A stretch of DNA of 64,000 nucleotides from Actinocatenispora rupis. Its GTDB lineage: Bacteria > Actinomycetota > Actinomycetes > Mycobacteriales > Micromonosporaceae. The stretch is from the NCBI RefSeq assembly GCF_016861975.1, contig NZ_BOMB01000032.1:62001-126000 (forward strand), given 5' to 3'. A program made the translations under genes and the position numbers. Below are positions 25,308-34,000 of this stretch, piece by piece; position 1 is the stretch's first letter; each line of letters begins with the position of its first letter. The notes beneath the pieces are model-generated. The model saw only the letters and a program-made list of their open reading frames with translations. It was not told where the DNA came from and ran no database searches.

Positions 25308-25856
25308 GTGACCGAGAGCCAGCCGACCTGTCCCTGCGTCATCTGCCACGACTACGGCGACCGGGACCGGCTCGACGCGATCGACCGCACCACCATCGGC
25401 CATGTCCAGGAGCACGGCTGGAGCGTCGTACAGATACCCGAAGACGACCTCGGGCCCGGCTGGGCGTTCACCGTCGGCATCTGGCACAGCCACCGCCAAC
25501 CCGAACTGGCGATCTTCGGCCTCGACGTCGACACCATGAAAGGGTGCCTCAACGTGGTCGGCGGACAGACCGCGAGCGGTCGGCCACCCGAACTCGGCCA
25601 CGAGCGCAGCAACGTCGTCGACTGCCACCCCGTACTGTTCACGGCGATCGACCCGCGCTGGTACAAGGCGTTCTTCGGTAGCGCGATCTCGTTCTACCGA
25701 CGTCCGCCGATTCCCTTCGTCCAGGTCCTCTGGACCGACAGACACGGGCGGTTCCCCACCGATGCGGACTGCGAGCCGGTGGTACGTGAGCGGCAACCGC
25801 GTCTCTGGCTCCGACCCGAGCAGCATCCCCGGGGCGTCTGGACCCAGGACCTCTGA
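25308..25856 (+). CDS. DUF4262 domain protein
   Basis: A 182-residue DUF4262 protein. The N-terminus holds a CPCVICHDYGDRD cysteine/histidine cluster (Cys at about 8, 10 and 13), followed by the conserved HVQEHGWSVVQIPED and WAFTVGIWHSHRQPELAIFG segments and YRRPPIPFVQVLWTDRHG near the end. The family is widespread in actinomycetes with no known function; the Cys cluster hints at metal binding but that is inference. Cytoplasmic. The GTG at 25308 matches the family start. Confidence 0.85.
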   Translation: MTESQPTCPCVICHDYGDRDRLDAIDRTTIGHVQEHGWSVVQIPEDDLGPGWAFTVGIWHSHRQPELAIFGLDVDTMKGCLNVVGGQTASGRPPELGHERSNVVDCHPVLFTAIDPRWYKAFFGSAISFYRRPPIPFVQVLWTDRHGRFPTDADCEPVVRERQPRLWLRPEQHPRGVWTQDL

Positions 25857-25889
25857 CGACGTACGCGACCACGGCCTAGCATCGGCGGC

Positions 25890-26627
25890 ATGGCGACGCG
25901 GCTGGTACAGGTCAACATGAAGGCCCGGGACGACGCCGCGCTGGGTGGCTTCTGGGCGGAGGCGCTCGGGTGGGCCGTCTCCAGCGAGGGCCCCGGCGTG
26001 ACGAACCTCGAACCGGAGGGCTTCGACTACCCCGATCCGGTCGCTGTCGTCGTCGACCTCGTCGCCTCGACCGAGCCCAAGACGGTCAAGAACCGCGTGC
26101 ATCTCGACCTCGCCACCACCTCCCTGGACCACCAGGCGGAACTGGTCGCGCGCCTGCGGGATCTCGGCGCGACGCCGGTCGACATCGGCCAGGGTGCGGT
26201 CCCGTGGACGGTCCTGGCCGACCCGGAGGGCAACGAGTTCTGCGTACTGGAGCCGCGGGAGATGTACCGGGACACCGGGCCGATCGCCGCTGTCGTGGTG
26301 GACTGCGCGGATCCGCGGCGGATGACCGACTTCTGGAGCCGGGCGACCGACTGGACGGTGCACGAGGTGTCCGACCGCGACGCGGCGCTGCGCTCGTCCG
26401 CGGGCGTCGGCCCGTACCTGGAGTTCCTGCGTACGCCGGAGGTGAAGTCGGGATGGAACCGGGTGCATCTCGACGTCCGGCCGTACCCGGGTGACGACAT
26501 GGGCGCCGAGACGGCGCGGCTGCGGGCGCTCGGCGCGACGGTGATCGACCTGGGGCCGGTCGAGGTTCCCTGGACGGTGCTCGCCGATCCGGAGGGCAAC
26601 GAGTTCTGCCTGCTCACTCCGCGCTGA
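25890..26627 (+). CDS. two-module VOC family protein
   Basis: A 245-residue tandem VOC protein. Each half ends with the same motif, VPWTVLADPEGNEFC (about residues 107-121 and again at 228-242), showing an internal duplication; the halves begin MATRLVQVNMKARD and IAAVVVDCADPRRMTDFW. Such tandem glyoxalase-fold proteins are usually antibiotic-binding or metal-dependent enzymes; no ligand is evident. Its 3' end overlaps the convergent Gfo/Idh gene by 14 bases. Starts 33 bases after the DUF4262 gene. Confidence 0.87.
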   Translation: MATRLVQVNMKARDDAALGGFWAEALGWAVSSEGPGVTNLEPEGFDYPDPVAVVVDLVASTEPKTVKNRVHLDLATTSLDHQAELVARLRDLGATPVDIGQGAVPWTVLADPEGNEFCVLEPREMYRDTGPIAAVVVDCADPRRMTDFWSRATDWTVHEVSDRDAALRSSAGVGPYLEFLRTPEVKSGWNRVHLDVRPYPGDDMGAETARLRALGATVIDLGPVEVPWTVLADPEGNEFCLLTPR

Positions 26628-27672
26628 CCGACGCGGCCGCGCGTACGGCGTCGAGCAGGTGGTGCACGGCAAGCCCGGTACGAAAGTCCGGTACGGTCCG
26701 CGCTCCGGTCCGCAGGTCGTCGGCGAGCGCCGCGTACTGCCGGGCCACGTTGCGGCCCTCCCCCGGTTCCGGGTCGCCGGCCAGTTCGCGCCACGGACCG
26801 CCCTGCGAGCCGAGCAGCCGCAGCGCCCCGATCTGTACTCCCGCGGGCGCCTCCGGCCCGGTGGACACGAGCGCGAGATCGCCGTCGGTGCCGGCGATCT
26901 CGATGCGGGTGCCGGCGTTGGTGACCCGGCCGTCGTGGATCAGCGCGGTCAGCGGCGCGCCGCCGGCGGTACCGGTGAGGGACAGCAGGTCGGGTCCGGT
27001 GGCGGTGACGGTCCGGCCGGTCCCGGCGACCGTGTGGGTGGTCTGGCGCGTCGTCAGCGTCGCCGCGGCCGGGACGACGTCACCGACCACGTGCCGTACG
27101 ACGTCGAGGGTGTGGCCGCCGGCGACCTCCAGCGTGCCCGCGCCGCTGCCGACATCCAGCGTGTACGCGGCCCAGTCCGGCACCGTACCGCCGGCGCCCT
27201 TGGCGCGCGTGGCGTGCACCGCGACGGAAAGGACGCGCCCGACGTACCCGGTGTCGATCGCGGCACGGGCGGCGACGACGGCCGGCGCGTACCGGGACTG
27301 GAGGCCGATGGCGGTGTGCACGGTGCCGGCGAGCGTGACGAGTTCGGCGGCCTCGGCGGTGGTGCGCGCGAGCGGCCACTCGCAGTACACGTGTTTGCCG
27401 GCGGCGAGCGCGGTGCCGGCGAGTTCGCGGTGGGTGGCGGTCCGGACGGTGACTGCGACCAGGTCGACGTCCGGATGCTCGGCGAGCCGGCGCGGGTCGG
27501 TGAACGCGTGCTCGGCGCCGAACCGTTGCGCGGCAACGGATGCGGTCTCCGCGCGGCTGGTGCCGACCGCGGTGATCCGGTAGTCCGGCAGCGACCGCAG
27601 CGCCGGTACGTGCGCGCGCAGTGCCCAGCCGCGTTCGGGGTTCGCGCCGACGATGCCGACCCGGATGACCAT
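26614..27672 (-). CDS. Gfo/Idh/MocA family oxidoreductase
   Basis: A 352-residue NAD(P)-dependent dehydrogenase. The N-terminal Rossmann fold starts IRVGIVGANPERGWALRAHV (GxxGxxG-like GANPERG), EWPLARTTAEAAEL holds the EKP-like motif (here EWP, with the usual catalytic Lys of EKP replaced by Trp), and the C-terminal domain has GAGTLEVAGGHTLDVVRHVV with the conserved GGHxxD. Typical substrates are sugars or inositols; plants and actinomycetes also have galactose-dehydrogenase-like members with EWP. Divergent from the TetR gene at 27760, with two operator-like sites between, so it is probably TetR-controlled. Confidence 0.88.
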   Translation of the reverse strand: MVIRVGIVGANPERGWALRAHVPALRSLPDYRITAVGTSRAETASVAAQRFGAEHAFTDPRRLAEHPDVDLVAVTVRTATHRELAGTALAAGKHVYCEWPLARTTAEAAELVTLAGTVHTAIGLQSRYAPAVVAARAAIDTGYVGRVLSVAVHATRAKGAGGTVPDWAAYTLDVGSGAGTLEVAGGHTLDVVRHVVGDVVPAAATLTTRQTTHTVAGTGRTVTATGPDLLSLTGTAGGAPLTALIHDGRVTNAGTRIEIAGTDGDLALVSTGPEAPAGVQIGALRLLGSQGGPWRELAGDPEPGEGRNVARQYAALADDLRTGARTVPDFRTGLAVHHLLDAVRAAASVSAE

Positions 27673-27687
27673 GTCGCCCTCCTATCC

Positions 27688-27753
27688 GGACTCGACGAGT
27701 CCGCTTGGCCACCGTAGCCAACCGGACGGCACGAGTCCACTTCCTGCTACCCT
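27688..27753. promoter_or_regulatory. divergent promoter with two 15-base operators
   Basis: Site 1, GGACTCG-A-CGAGTCC (27688-27702), is a perfect palindrome; site 2, GGACGGCACGAGTCC (27724-27738), keeps the same ends with a degenerate left half. Their centres are 36 bases apart. A TACCCT -10 with a TG extension (27748-27753) ends six bases before the tetR ATG at 27760, predicting a leaderless tetR mRNA. Site 1 is placed to block the Gfo/Idh promoter. Confidence 0.7.
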
Positions 27754-27759
27754 CGCCAC

Positions 27760-28350
27760 ATGGGCGAGGCGGTGGAACGACTGCTCGGCGACGCGGCACC
27801 GCGGGCCGACGCGCGGCGCAACGTCACGCGACTGGTGGAGGCGGCGCGCGACGCGGTCGCCGAGGTCGGCGTCACCGTCACCGCGCACGAGATCGCCCGC
27901 CGCGCCGGTGTCGGCATCGGCACCTTCTACCGGCGGGTGCCGTCCCGCGAGGCGCTGCTGTCCGCCGTGCTCGGCGAGGTGCTCGACGAGATCGCGGCCG
28001 TCGCCGACGAGGCGCTGGCCGACACCGATCCGTGGCGCGGCTTCCGCACCTTCGCCGACCGGTACGTCGCGCTGCGCGCCGAGAGCTGCGGCATCACCGA
28101 GGCGCTCGGCGGAGCCTGCGGCGACGACCTCGACCAGCCGCTCACCGCCCTGCGCCGCCGGATCCGTACGCTCGTGACCCGCGCGCAGCGGGCCGGCGCG
28201 ATGCGTACCGACGTGGGGTGGAGGGACGTGGCGTTCCTGCTGGCGTCCACCGCCACCGCCGACCGTACGCTCGGGGTGCGCGCCGCACCGCGGCAGTGGC
28301 AGCGCAACCTCACCGTCGTCCTCGACGGACTCCGCGCGCCCGCCACCTGA
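27760..28350 (+). CDS. TetR family regulator
   Basis: A 196-residue TetR regulator. HTH: ADARRNVTRLVEAARDAVAE, then HEIARRAGVGIGTFYRRVPS. The C-terminal domain is of the SbtR-like group (FADRYVALRAESCGITEALG). Likely represses the divergent Gfo/Idh oxidoreductase and itself through the two GGAC-N7-GTCC sites upstream. The ligand is unknown. The gene ends 73 bases before a strong terminator shared with the convergent methyltransferase gene. Confidence 0.9.
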   Translation: MGEAVERLLGDAAPRADARRNVTRLVEAARDAVAEVGVTVTAHEIARRAGVGIGTFYRRVPSREALLSAVLGEVLDEIAAVADEALADTDPWRGFRTFADRYVALRAESCGITEALGGACGDDLDQPLTALRRRIRTLVTRAQRAGAMRTDVGWRDVAFLLASTATADRTLGVRAAPRQWQRNLTVVLDGLRAPAT

Positions 28351-28422
28351 CCACACCACCGGAAACCCCGTGGTACCAAGGAGTCTGGCGCGGTCGGGTC
28401 GTGCCGAGACCCACCGACACCC

Positions 28423-28451
28423 CCGGATCCCTTGGTACGGAAGGGATCCGG
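28423..28451. terminator. bidirectional terminator hairpin
   Basis: A perfect 11-base stem, CCGGATCCCTT / AAGGGATCCGG, with a GGTACGG loop, between the convergent tetR (stop 28350) and methyltransferase (stop 28452) genes. It touches the methyltransferase stop codon. Confidence 0.85.
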
Positions 28452-29255
28452 TCAGCGGGCGGTACCGCGGGCGAGGAGGGCCGCGTGCGGCAGGGCGAGC
28501 CCGCCGTCCGGGGTGGCGAACTCGGCGCTGAGCCGGTCGAACTGTCGCCGGATCTCGGCCCGGACCGCGGGCGGTTGGGTGGCGACGAGGTGGCCGTTGA
28601 AGCCGACGCCGGCGGCGGCGCCGGACCACCACCGCTGCGCGGACGTCCGGTGCTGCCAGGAGATGGTGCGGCAGCAGGGATCCGCGAGCCCGGCGGCGGT
28701 CAGCAGGTCGACGAGTCCGGGCTCGCTGCGCGGGAAGTCGGTCTCGGGCGGCAGGACGGGCCGGTGGGCGGGGCGTTCGACCCCGGCCGCCTCGGTCGCC
28801 CGCGGCAGCAGGGACTGCCCGCGCGCGGCCGGCACCGACCACACGGTCACCGCGACCCGGCCGCCCGGCCGAGTCACCCGCGCCAGCTCGACCAGCGCGC
28901 GGCGCGGCCAGCCGACATGGTCGAGGACGAAGTTGGCGGTCACCGCGTCGAAGGCGCCGTCGGCGAACGGCAGGGCGGGAAGCGCGGCGACCGCGGCCCG
29001 CGGTACGGCGCCCGCGGCGATCCGTACCATGCCCGGTTCGGCGTCGACGGCGGTCACCCGGGCACCCTTCGCGTACGCCGCGGCGGCGACGGTGCCCGAG
29101 CCGGTGCCGACGTCCAGCAACCGTACGCCGGGGCCGGCCGCGGCGGCGTCGAGCAGGTCGCCGACCGGGTCGGCGCACACCGCGGCGAACGTCTCCGCGT
29201 ACGCGGCGGCCCGCCCCGACCAGATCGACCGCGCGTCCGCGTCGAACCCGCTCAC
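28452..29255 (-). CDS. SAM-dependent methyltransferase
   Basis: A 267-residue class I methyltransferase of the UbiE/COQ5-like small-molecule type. VRLLDVGTGSGTVAAAAYAK (about 44-63) is motif I, VTAVDAEPGMV the ribose-binding acid, LPFADGAFDAVTANFVLDHV motif IV and RVTRPGGRVAVTVW the post-III strand. Substrate unknown. The GTG start overlaps the stop of the upstream isochorismatase-like gene (29252-29255), so the two are translationally coupled. Confidence 0.88.
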   Translation of the reverse strand: MSGFDADARSIWSGRAAAYAETFAAVCADPVGDLLDAAAAGPGVRLLDVGTGSGTVAAAAYAKGARVTAVDAEPGMVRIAAGAVPRAAVAALPALPFADGAFDAVTANFVLDHVGWPRRALVELARVTRPGGRVAVTVWSVPAARGQSLLPRATEAAGVERPAHRPVLPPETDFPRSEPGLVDLLTAAGLADPCCRTISWQHRTSAQRWWSGAAAGVGFNGHLVATQPPAVRAEIRRQFDRLSAEFATPDGGLALPHAALLARGTAR

Positions 29256-29833
29256 CCGCCACTCTCCTTGCGCCCCAACGCATCCCCGGCCGCAGCGGGC
29301 CAGTCAGCGCAGGACACGACCGCGAAGCCGCGGCTGGGGAAGACGGCGTCCATGAAGAAGTCGTGCATGGCGGCGTCACCGTCGGCGCAGCCGTCCCGCA
29401 GCACCGTGACCTGGTAGCCGCGGTCGGCCGCGTCGTAGCACGTCGCCGCGACCATCGCGCTGGTGGCGACGCCGGCGACGGCGATCGTGTCGACACCACG
29501 GGCCCGGAGTACGAGGTCGAGGTCGGTGCCGGCGAACGCACTGGCGCGACGCTTGAGCACCACCACGTCCTCGGCCTCGACCGGCAGGTCGACCGTCGGC
29601 CCGTCCGACCCCTCGTGGAACGCGTCGCCCGCGTCGAAGAACGACCGGTACAGCGCGCCGGCCGGCAGGTCCGCGCCGTTGGCACGGAACGCGAAGTGCA
29701 CGAACACCACGAGCGCCCCCGCCCTACGGGCGCGCGGAAGCAGGTCGGTCACCGCCGGCACGACGCCCGCGGCGAACGGGTAACTGCCCGTGATGCCGCG
29801 CTGGAGGTCGCCGACGATCAGTGCGGTGGTCAA
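29252..29833 (-). CDS. isochorismatase-like cysteine hydrolase
   Basis: A 193-residue isochorismatase-fold hydrolase with the full cysteine-type triad: Asp9 (VGDLQRG), Lys94 (VVVLKRRASAF) and Cys132 (VAATCYDAADRGYQV), plus the cis-peptide GVATSAMV before it. Members hydrolyse nicotinamide, N-carbamoyl compounds or similar amides; the presence of Cys points away from true isochorismatases. TTG at 29833 is the start, with GGGAG six bases upstream. It is the first gene of a two-gene operon with the methyltransferase. Confidence 0.88.
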   Translation of the reverse strand: MTTALIVGDLQRGITGSYPFAAGVVPAVTDLLPRARRAGALVVFVHFAFRANGADLPAGALYRSFFDAGDAFHEGSDGPTVDLPVEAEDVVVLKRRASAFAGTDLDLVLRARGVDTIAVAGVATSAMVAATCYDAADRGYQVTVLRDGCADGDAAMHDFFMDAVFPSRGFAVVSCADWPAAAGDALGRKESGG

Positions 29834-30136
29834 GGCGGGCTCCCGTCCGGCGGCGTGGTCACCATGCCCCGCGGGGTGCGGAGCGCGGCCCGCCGCTTGC
29901 GACCGTACCGAAGGCGCAGGTCACGGCGGGCCGCCACGATCCTAGACAACACCGCCGACCGCCGGCCGCGCCGGGCGCCGCACCGTCCGGGACCGTACCG
30001 GCACGGCTGAGCGGTTCGTACCCGGCGGACGGGTCGCGCGAAGAAATGTCAGGGGCGCCCAATATGGTGCTGCGCATTGTGACGGCCCGCCGGTACGGCG
30101 CGGCCGGGCATCTGCTGCGATCTCGGAGGTCTACGG
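29834..30136. other. divergent intergenic region before the MoxR-VWA operon
   Basis: 303 bases between the isochorismatase-like gene and the DUF4132 gene, with no ORF of protein-like composition. An A+T-richer patch (about 30040-30082, around CCCAATATGG) is the likeliest promoter for the five-gene operon, but I could not assign -35/-10 boxes with confidence. GGAGG at 30125-30129 is the ribosome binding site of the first gene. Confidence 0.5.
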
Positions 30137-31009
30137 GTGGGTTGGTTGTCGGCGGGCGACGGGTACGAGGTCGCTCTGGTGGAGGGCAGGGTGGCGGCGC
30201 GGGCGACCGCCGGTCGTGCCGCGGGGCGGCAGCTGAAGTCGCTGCCGCGGGCGTTGCGGGACCATCCCGAGGTCGACCGGCTGCGCCGGTTCGCCGCCTG
30301 GCTGGACCGGCACACCACCGCGTGCGTCGCGCAGGTCGACACCTGGATGGTGTCCTCGCTGCCGGTGCCGACGCTGCTGCTGGCTCGGTTGTGGCGGGAC
30401 GAGGCGTGGCAGTGCGCGCTGCGCGACCTGGTGGTCGTCGGCGACGAGCCGGACGAGGTCGGGTTCCTGCGCGACGCCACCGACTCCGGCGCGCTGCGCG
30501 TGGTGACCCTGGACGGCGAGACGGTCCGCATCGCCCCGCGTACGGTGACGCTGCCGCATCCGGTGCTGCTGGCCGACCTGGACGAGCTGCGCGAGTTCGC
30601 GGCCGAGCTGGGTGTCACCCAACGCGTCGAGCAGATCCACCGGGCGACCTGGCGCCGGGCGGAGGACACCCCCGACAAGGTGTGGTCGGTGAGCGAGTTC
30701 GCCGGCGGCAAGTTCCCCTCCCGGTACGTGCTGGCCGCTCGCGCCGCGTCGCTGGGATACCGCGTGTCGGGCGGGTACGCGACCTGCCGGGTCCGCGACG
30801 GCGCCCGGGTGGTCGAGGCGTCGACCTGGATCGGCGAGCCGTACTACTGGGACGACAGCGACGCCGAGACCGGCGACCTGACCTGGAACGACGAGGACGG
30901 CCGGTCGTTGCCGCTGCGTTCGGTGGGTCCGGTGGCGTGGTCGGAGGGCATGCGGATGGCCGCCGCGCTGTACGCGGGACGTCAGGTCGAGGAAGGGAAG
31001 GGCGCGTGA
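30137..31009 (+). CDS. stand-alone DUF4132 protein, first gene of the MoxR-VWA operon
   Basis: A 290-residue protein. Its core (about 150-250: ELGVTQRVEQIHRATWRRAE, KVWSVSEFAGGKFPSRYVLA) matches DUF4132, the domain that in E. coli YehI/MolR sits behind an N-terminal WGR domain. Here no WGR is present and the domain is a separate protein. The N-terminal 140 residues are helical and unique. Cytoplasmic, function unknown. The GTG at 30137 has GGAGG at good spacing; the stop overlaps the next start as GTGA. Co-expression with the AAA+ ATPase implies a partner or substrate-recognition role. Confidence 0.8.
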   Translation: MGWLSAGDGYEVALVEGRVAARATAGRAAGRQLKSLPRALRDHPEVDRLRRFAAWLDRHTTACVAQVDTWMVSSLPVPTLLLARLWRDEAWQCALRDLVVVGDEPDEVGFLRDATDSGALRVVTLDGETVRIAPRTVTLPHPVLLADLDELREFAAELGVTQRVEQIHRATWRRAEDTPDKVWSVSEFAGGKFPSRYVLAARAASLGYRVSGGYATCRVRDGARVVEASTWIGEPYYWDDSDAETGDLTWNDEDGRSLPLRSVGPVAWSEGMRMAAALYAGRQVEEGKGA

Positions 31010-34000
31010 GCGGCGCGGATCTGTTGGCGGCGGGCGCGGTCCTGCCGCTGGGCACCACGGACGGCGGCGAGCAGGCGGTGCCGCTGACCGTGCGCAGCTA
31101 CCGGCATCCCGCCCTCGACGACCGGATCGTCGTACGGCTGGTCGCCGAGGAGCTGGGCGCGGCCGAGGACCAGGCCGTCGGGTTCCTGGGGCTCACGCCC
31201 GACGCCGAACCCGAGGTGGTCGGGCTGGGCCAGCGGCAGGCGCTCGGCTTCCCGGAGTGGGTGCTGGTGCACCACCCGGCCGACGGGCACCACGCGCTGG
31301 CCGTCGTACCGGAGCTGGAGCGGATCGCGCGGCAGGCCAGGTCCAAGCCGGGCAACGCGCTGGACGCGTACCAGGCGCTGGCGGCGGAGCTGGCGGTGGC
31401 GGTGCCGCACTTCCTGCCGACGTTCTTCGAGCAGGCCGGCCGGGTGTTCCTCGGCGTGGAGAACGCGACGTACGCGGCGCGCATGTTCACCCGGGCCCGC
31501 ACCGTCGAGGCCGAGTTCGGGCTGCCGCTGGACGCCGACCGGCTCGACGCGGTGTTCCTGGAGTTCGCGCTCGCCGGTGCGCTGCCCGTCAAGACCCTCT
31601 CCGCGTACGCGAAGGATCTGGCGCGGCGGCTGCCCGCCGCGGAGGCGTTCCAGCGGTTCCGGCGACTCTGCGTGCGGCGTACCGCGGGCGGGTTGGCGCC
31701 GTCCACGCAGACCGCGGCCGACCTGCGCCGGATGGCGCGCGCCGCGGGCGCCGACGTCGAGGCGGAGGAGCGCGCCTACCTGCGCGACCTGCTCGCGCTG
31801 CCGGGCACCTTGCGCGCGCCGTACGGCTGGTGGAAGGCGCACCGCACGGCGCTCGTCGCGCTGGCCCGGCAGGACCCGGCCGTCCGCGGCACGCTGCTGA
31901 CGGTGATGCCGTCCGGCGACACGGAACTGGTGCGGCTGTGGCTGGAGATCCTGACCGACTCCGGCGCCACCGCGGGCCTCACCGACCCGACCCGGCCCGC
32001 CGAGGAACGCCCCGGCGACGGTTCCGCCGGCTGGCTGGAACGCTTCCTGTCGTTCCGCGGCTACTGGCGGGCCGAGCGGATGCCGGCGCTGCTGCACCTC
32101 GTCGAGCAGATGGCCGACGTACTGCGGGCGGAGCTGGCGGCGTCCGGCCGGACGCTGAAGTCGGTCGGCAGCGACGTCGACCTGCTGGACCTCCTGCTGA
32201 CGCACCAGGTGCCGGTCGCCGACACGGGCGGCGGGCTCGCGCTGGAGCAGTGGGCGAGGGGCGAGGGTCAGCGCGACCTGCGCGCGCTGCACGCCGACGG
32301 GCGGTTCCAGGACTCGTTCCGCAGCGCCGCCGACTCGTTCGGCGACGACGCCGACGCGCGGCGCGCCATCCGGATGCTGGCCGCCTCGCCGGGCGGTCGC
32401 CCGATGCTCGCCGACTGGGTACGCCGGGTGGCGAGCCGGTCCGCGGCCGAGGGGCTGCCGCAACTGCCGGGCATGCTGTACCGGCTGTCCTGGCTGCCGG
32501 GTGAGGCGCTGGCGCTCGCCGAGGACGAGGTGCGCGCGGTCGCCGCCACCGACCTGGCGCCCGTCCTCGCCCGTACGCTGCGGGCCGGGCTGCTGGACGA
32601 ACTGTCCTGGCCGGCGTTCGAGCAGGCGGCGACGGAACTGGTGGCGCGCAACGGCGTCACCGAGCTGGTCGTCGCCGACGCCTGGCCGTACCTGGTGGTC
32701 GCGGGGCCGACGCAGGTGCGGGTGATCGACGCCGACGGCACCGTGCTCCGCCACGACCTGCGGACCCCCGACACCGTCCGCAACCGCTGGAACCACGCCG
32801 GTTTCCACTACGTCGACGGCGCCCTCCTCGTCTACTGGAACGACGACTCCGGCCGGACCGTCGGCTACTGGCACACCGCCGCCGACCGCCCGCAGCCGCT
32901 GAACGGCGACGCCCACACCCGCGGCATCACCATGTACTACTCGGGCCCCGGCCGGCTCGCGTCGACGCTGCCGCTGCCCGGCGGCGGCCGTACCACCGGG
33001 GCGGGGGTGCTGCACCGGGGCGACGCGGCGGTGCCGGACGAGGCCGCGGTGATCGGCGACGGCACCGCGTACTGGGTGCTCGACCCCGAGCAGCACCACC
33101 AGTGGCGGGAGTACGACCCGGTCACCGGTGCGCGGGGACGGCACAGCCTGCCCGGGTTCCTCGCCGACGCACTGCGTGACGCACCGGCCGGCAGCACGTT
33201 CCAGTCCGGCTGGCAGCTGCCGGTGCGGACCGGCGACGGCGGGTCGATCGTCGGCTGGCGGGTGGTCAGGCTTCCCGACGGCGCGCTGCGCGGCGAGGAC
33301 CCGGCCGGCCACCGGATCACCCTGGCGCCGCGGCGGGGCACCCCGTGCGGCGCACTGCCGATCCCGGGCGCCGACCGCCCCCTCGGCGTGTACGAGCGCG
33401 GCCCGTGGGAGATCGGCCTGGTGGACGCCGACGGGGTGGTCGTCGCGACCGCCAAGACCGACAACCCGCCCGGCGAGTTCGCCGCGGGCACGCCGATCCT
33501 GCCGCCCGAGCGGTACTGGCACTGCCTGCGTCCGCGCGACCCGCAGGGTTCCCTGGCGCTGCGCGGCATCGACCACGCCACCACGACGGCGCTGCTGACC
33601 GCGGCCGGCAGCGTACCGGCGGAGCAGTTGCCGGCGGCGATCCGTACGCTGCTGCCGCAGGTGAGCGACGACGCCCTGCTGGCCGGCATCGCCGGGGTGG
33701 CACGGATCGCGGCCCGGCAGCAGGCGGCCCTCGACGCGACGGCCAAGCGGCTCACCGCCGCGCTGGCCGGCGAGGAACCGCACGCGCCGGCCGGCCCGCC
33801 GCGGGTCCTGCCGCTGGGCACGCTCAGCGGCCTCATCGACGACCAGTGGCGCTACAACGACGACCGGGGCATCGTCGCCCGACTGACCGTGATCGGTCAG
33901 GAAGCCGTTGCGGCACAACAGGAACGGCCACAGCTGGCTGCCGGGCGTACCCATCTCGACGGGTCGGACCTGCCGTGGGGTGCCGTCGAGCTGGCGACGA

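Noticed and set aside
28452-29833. Methyltransferase plus isochorismatase-like pair as a siderophore or chorismate pathway
   Set aside because: The hydrolase has the Cys triad of amide hydrolases, and no other siderophore or chorismate gene is nearby.
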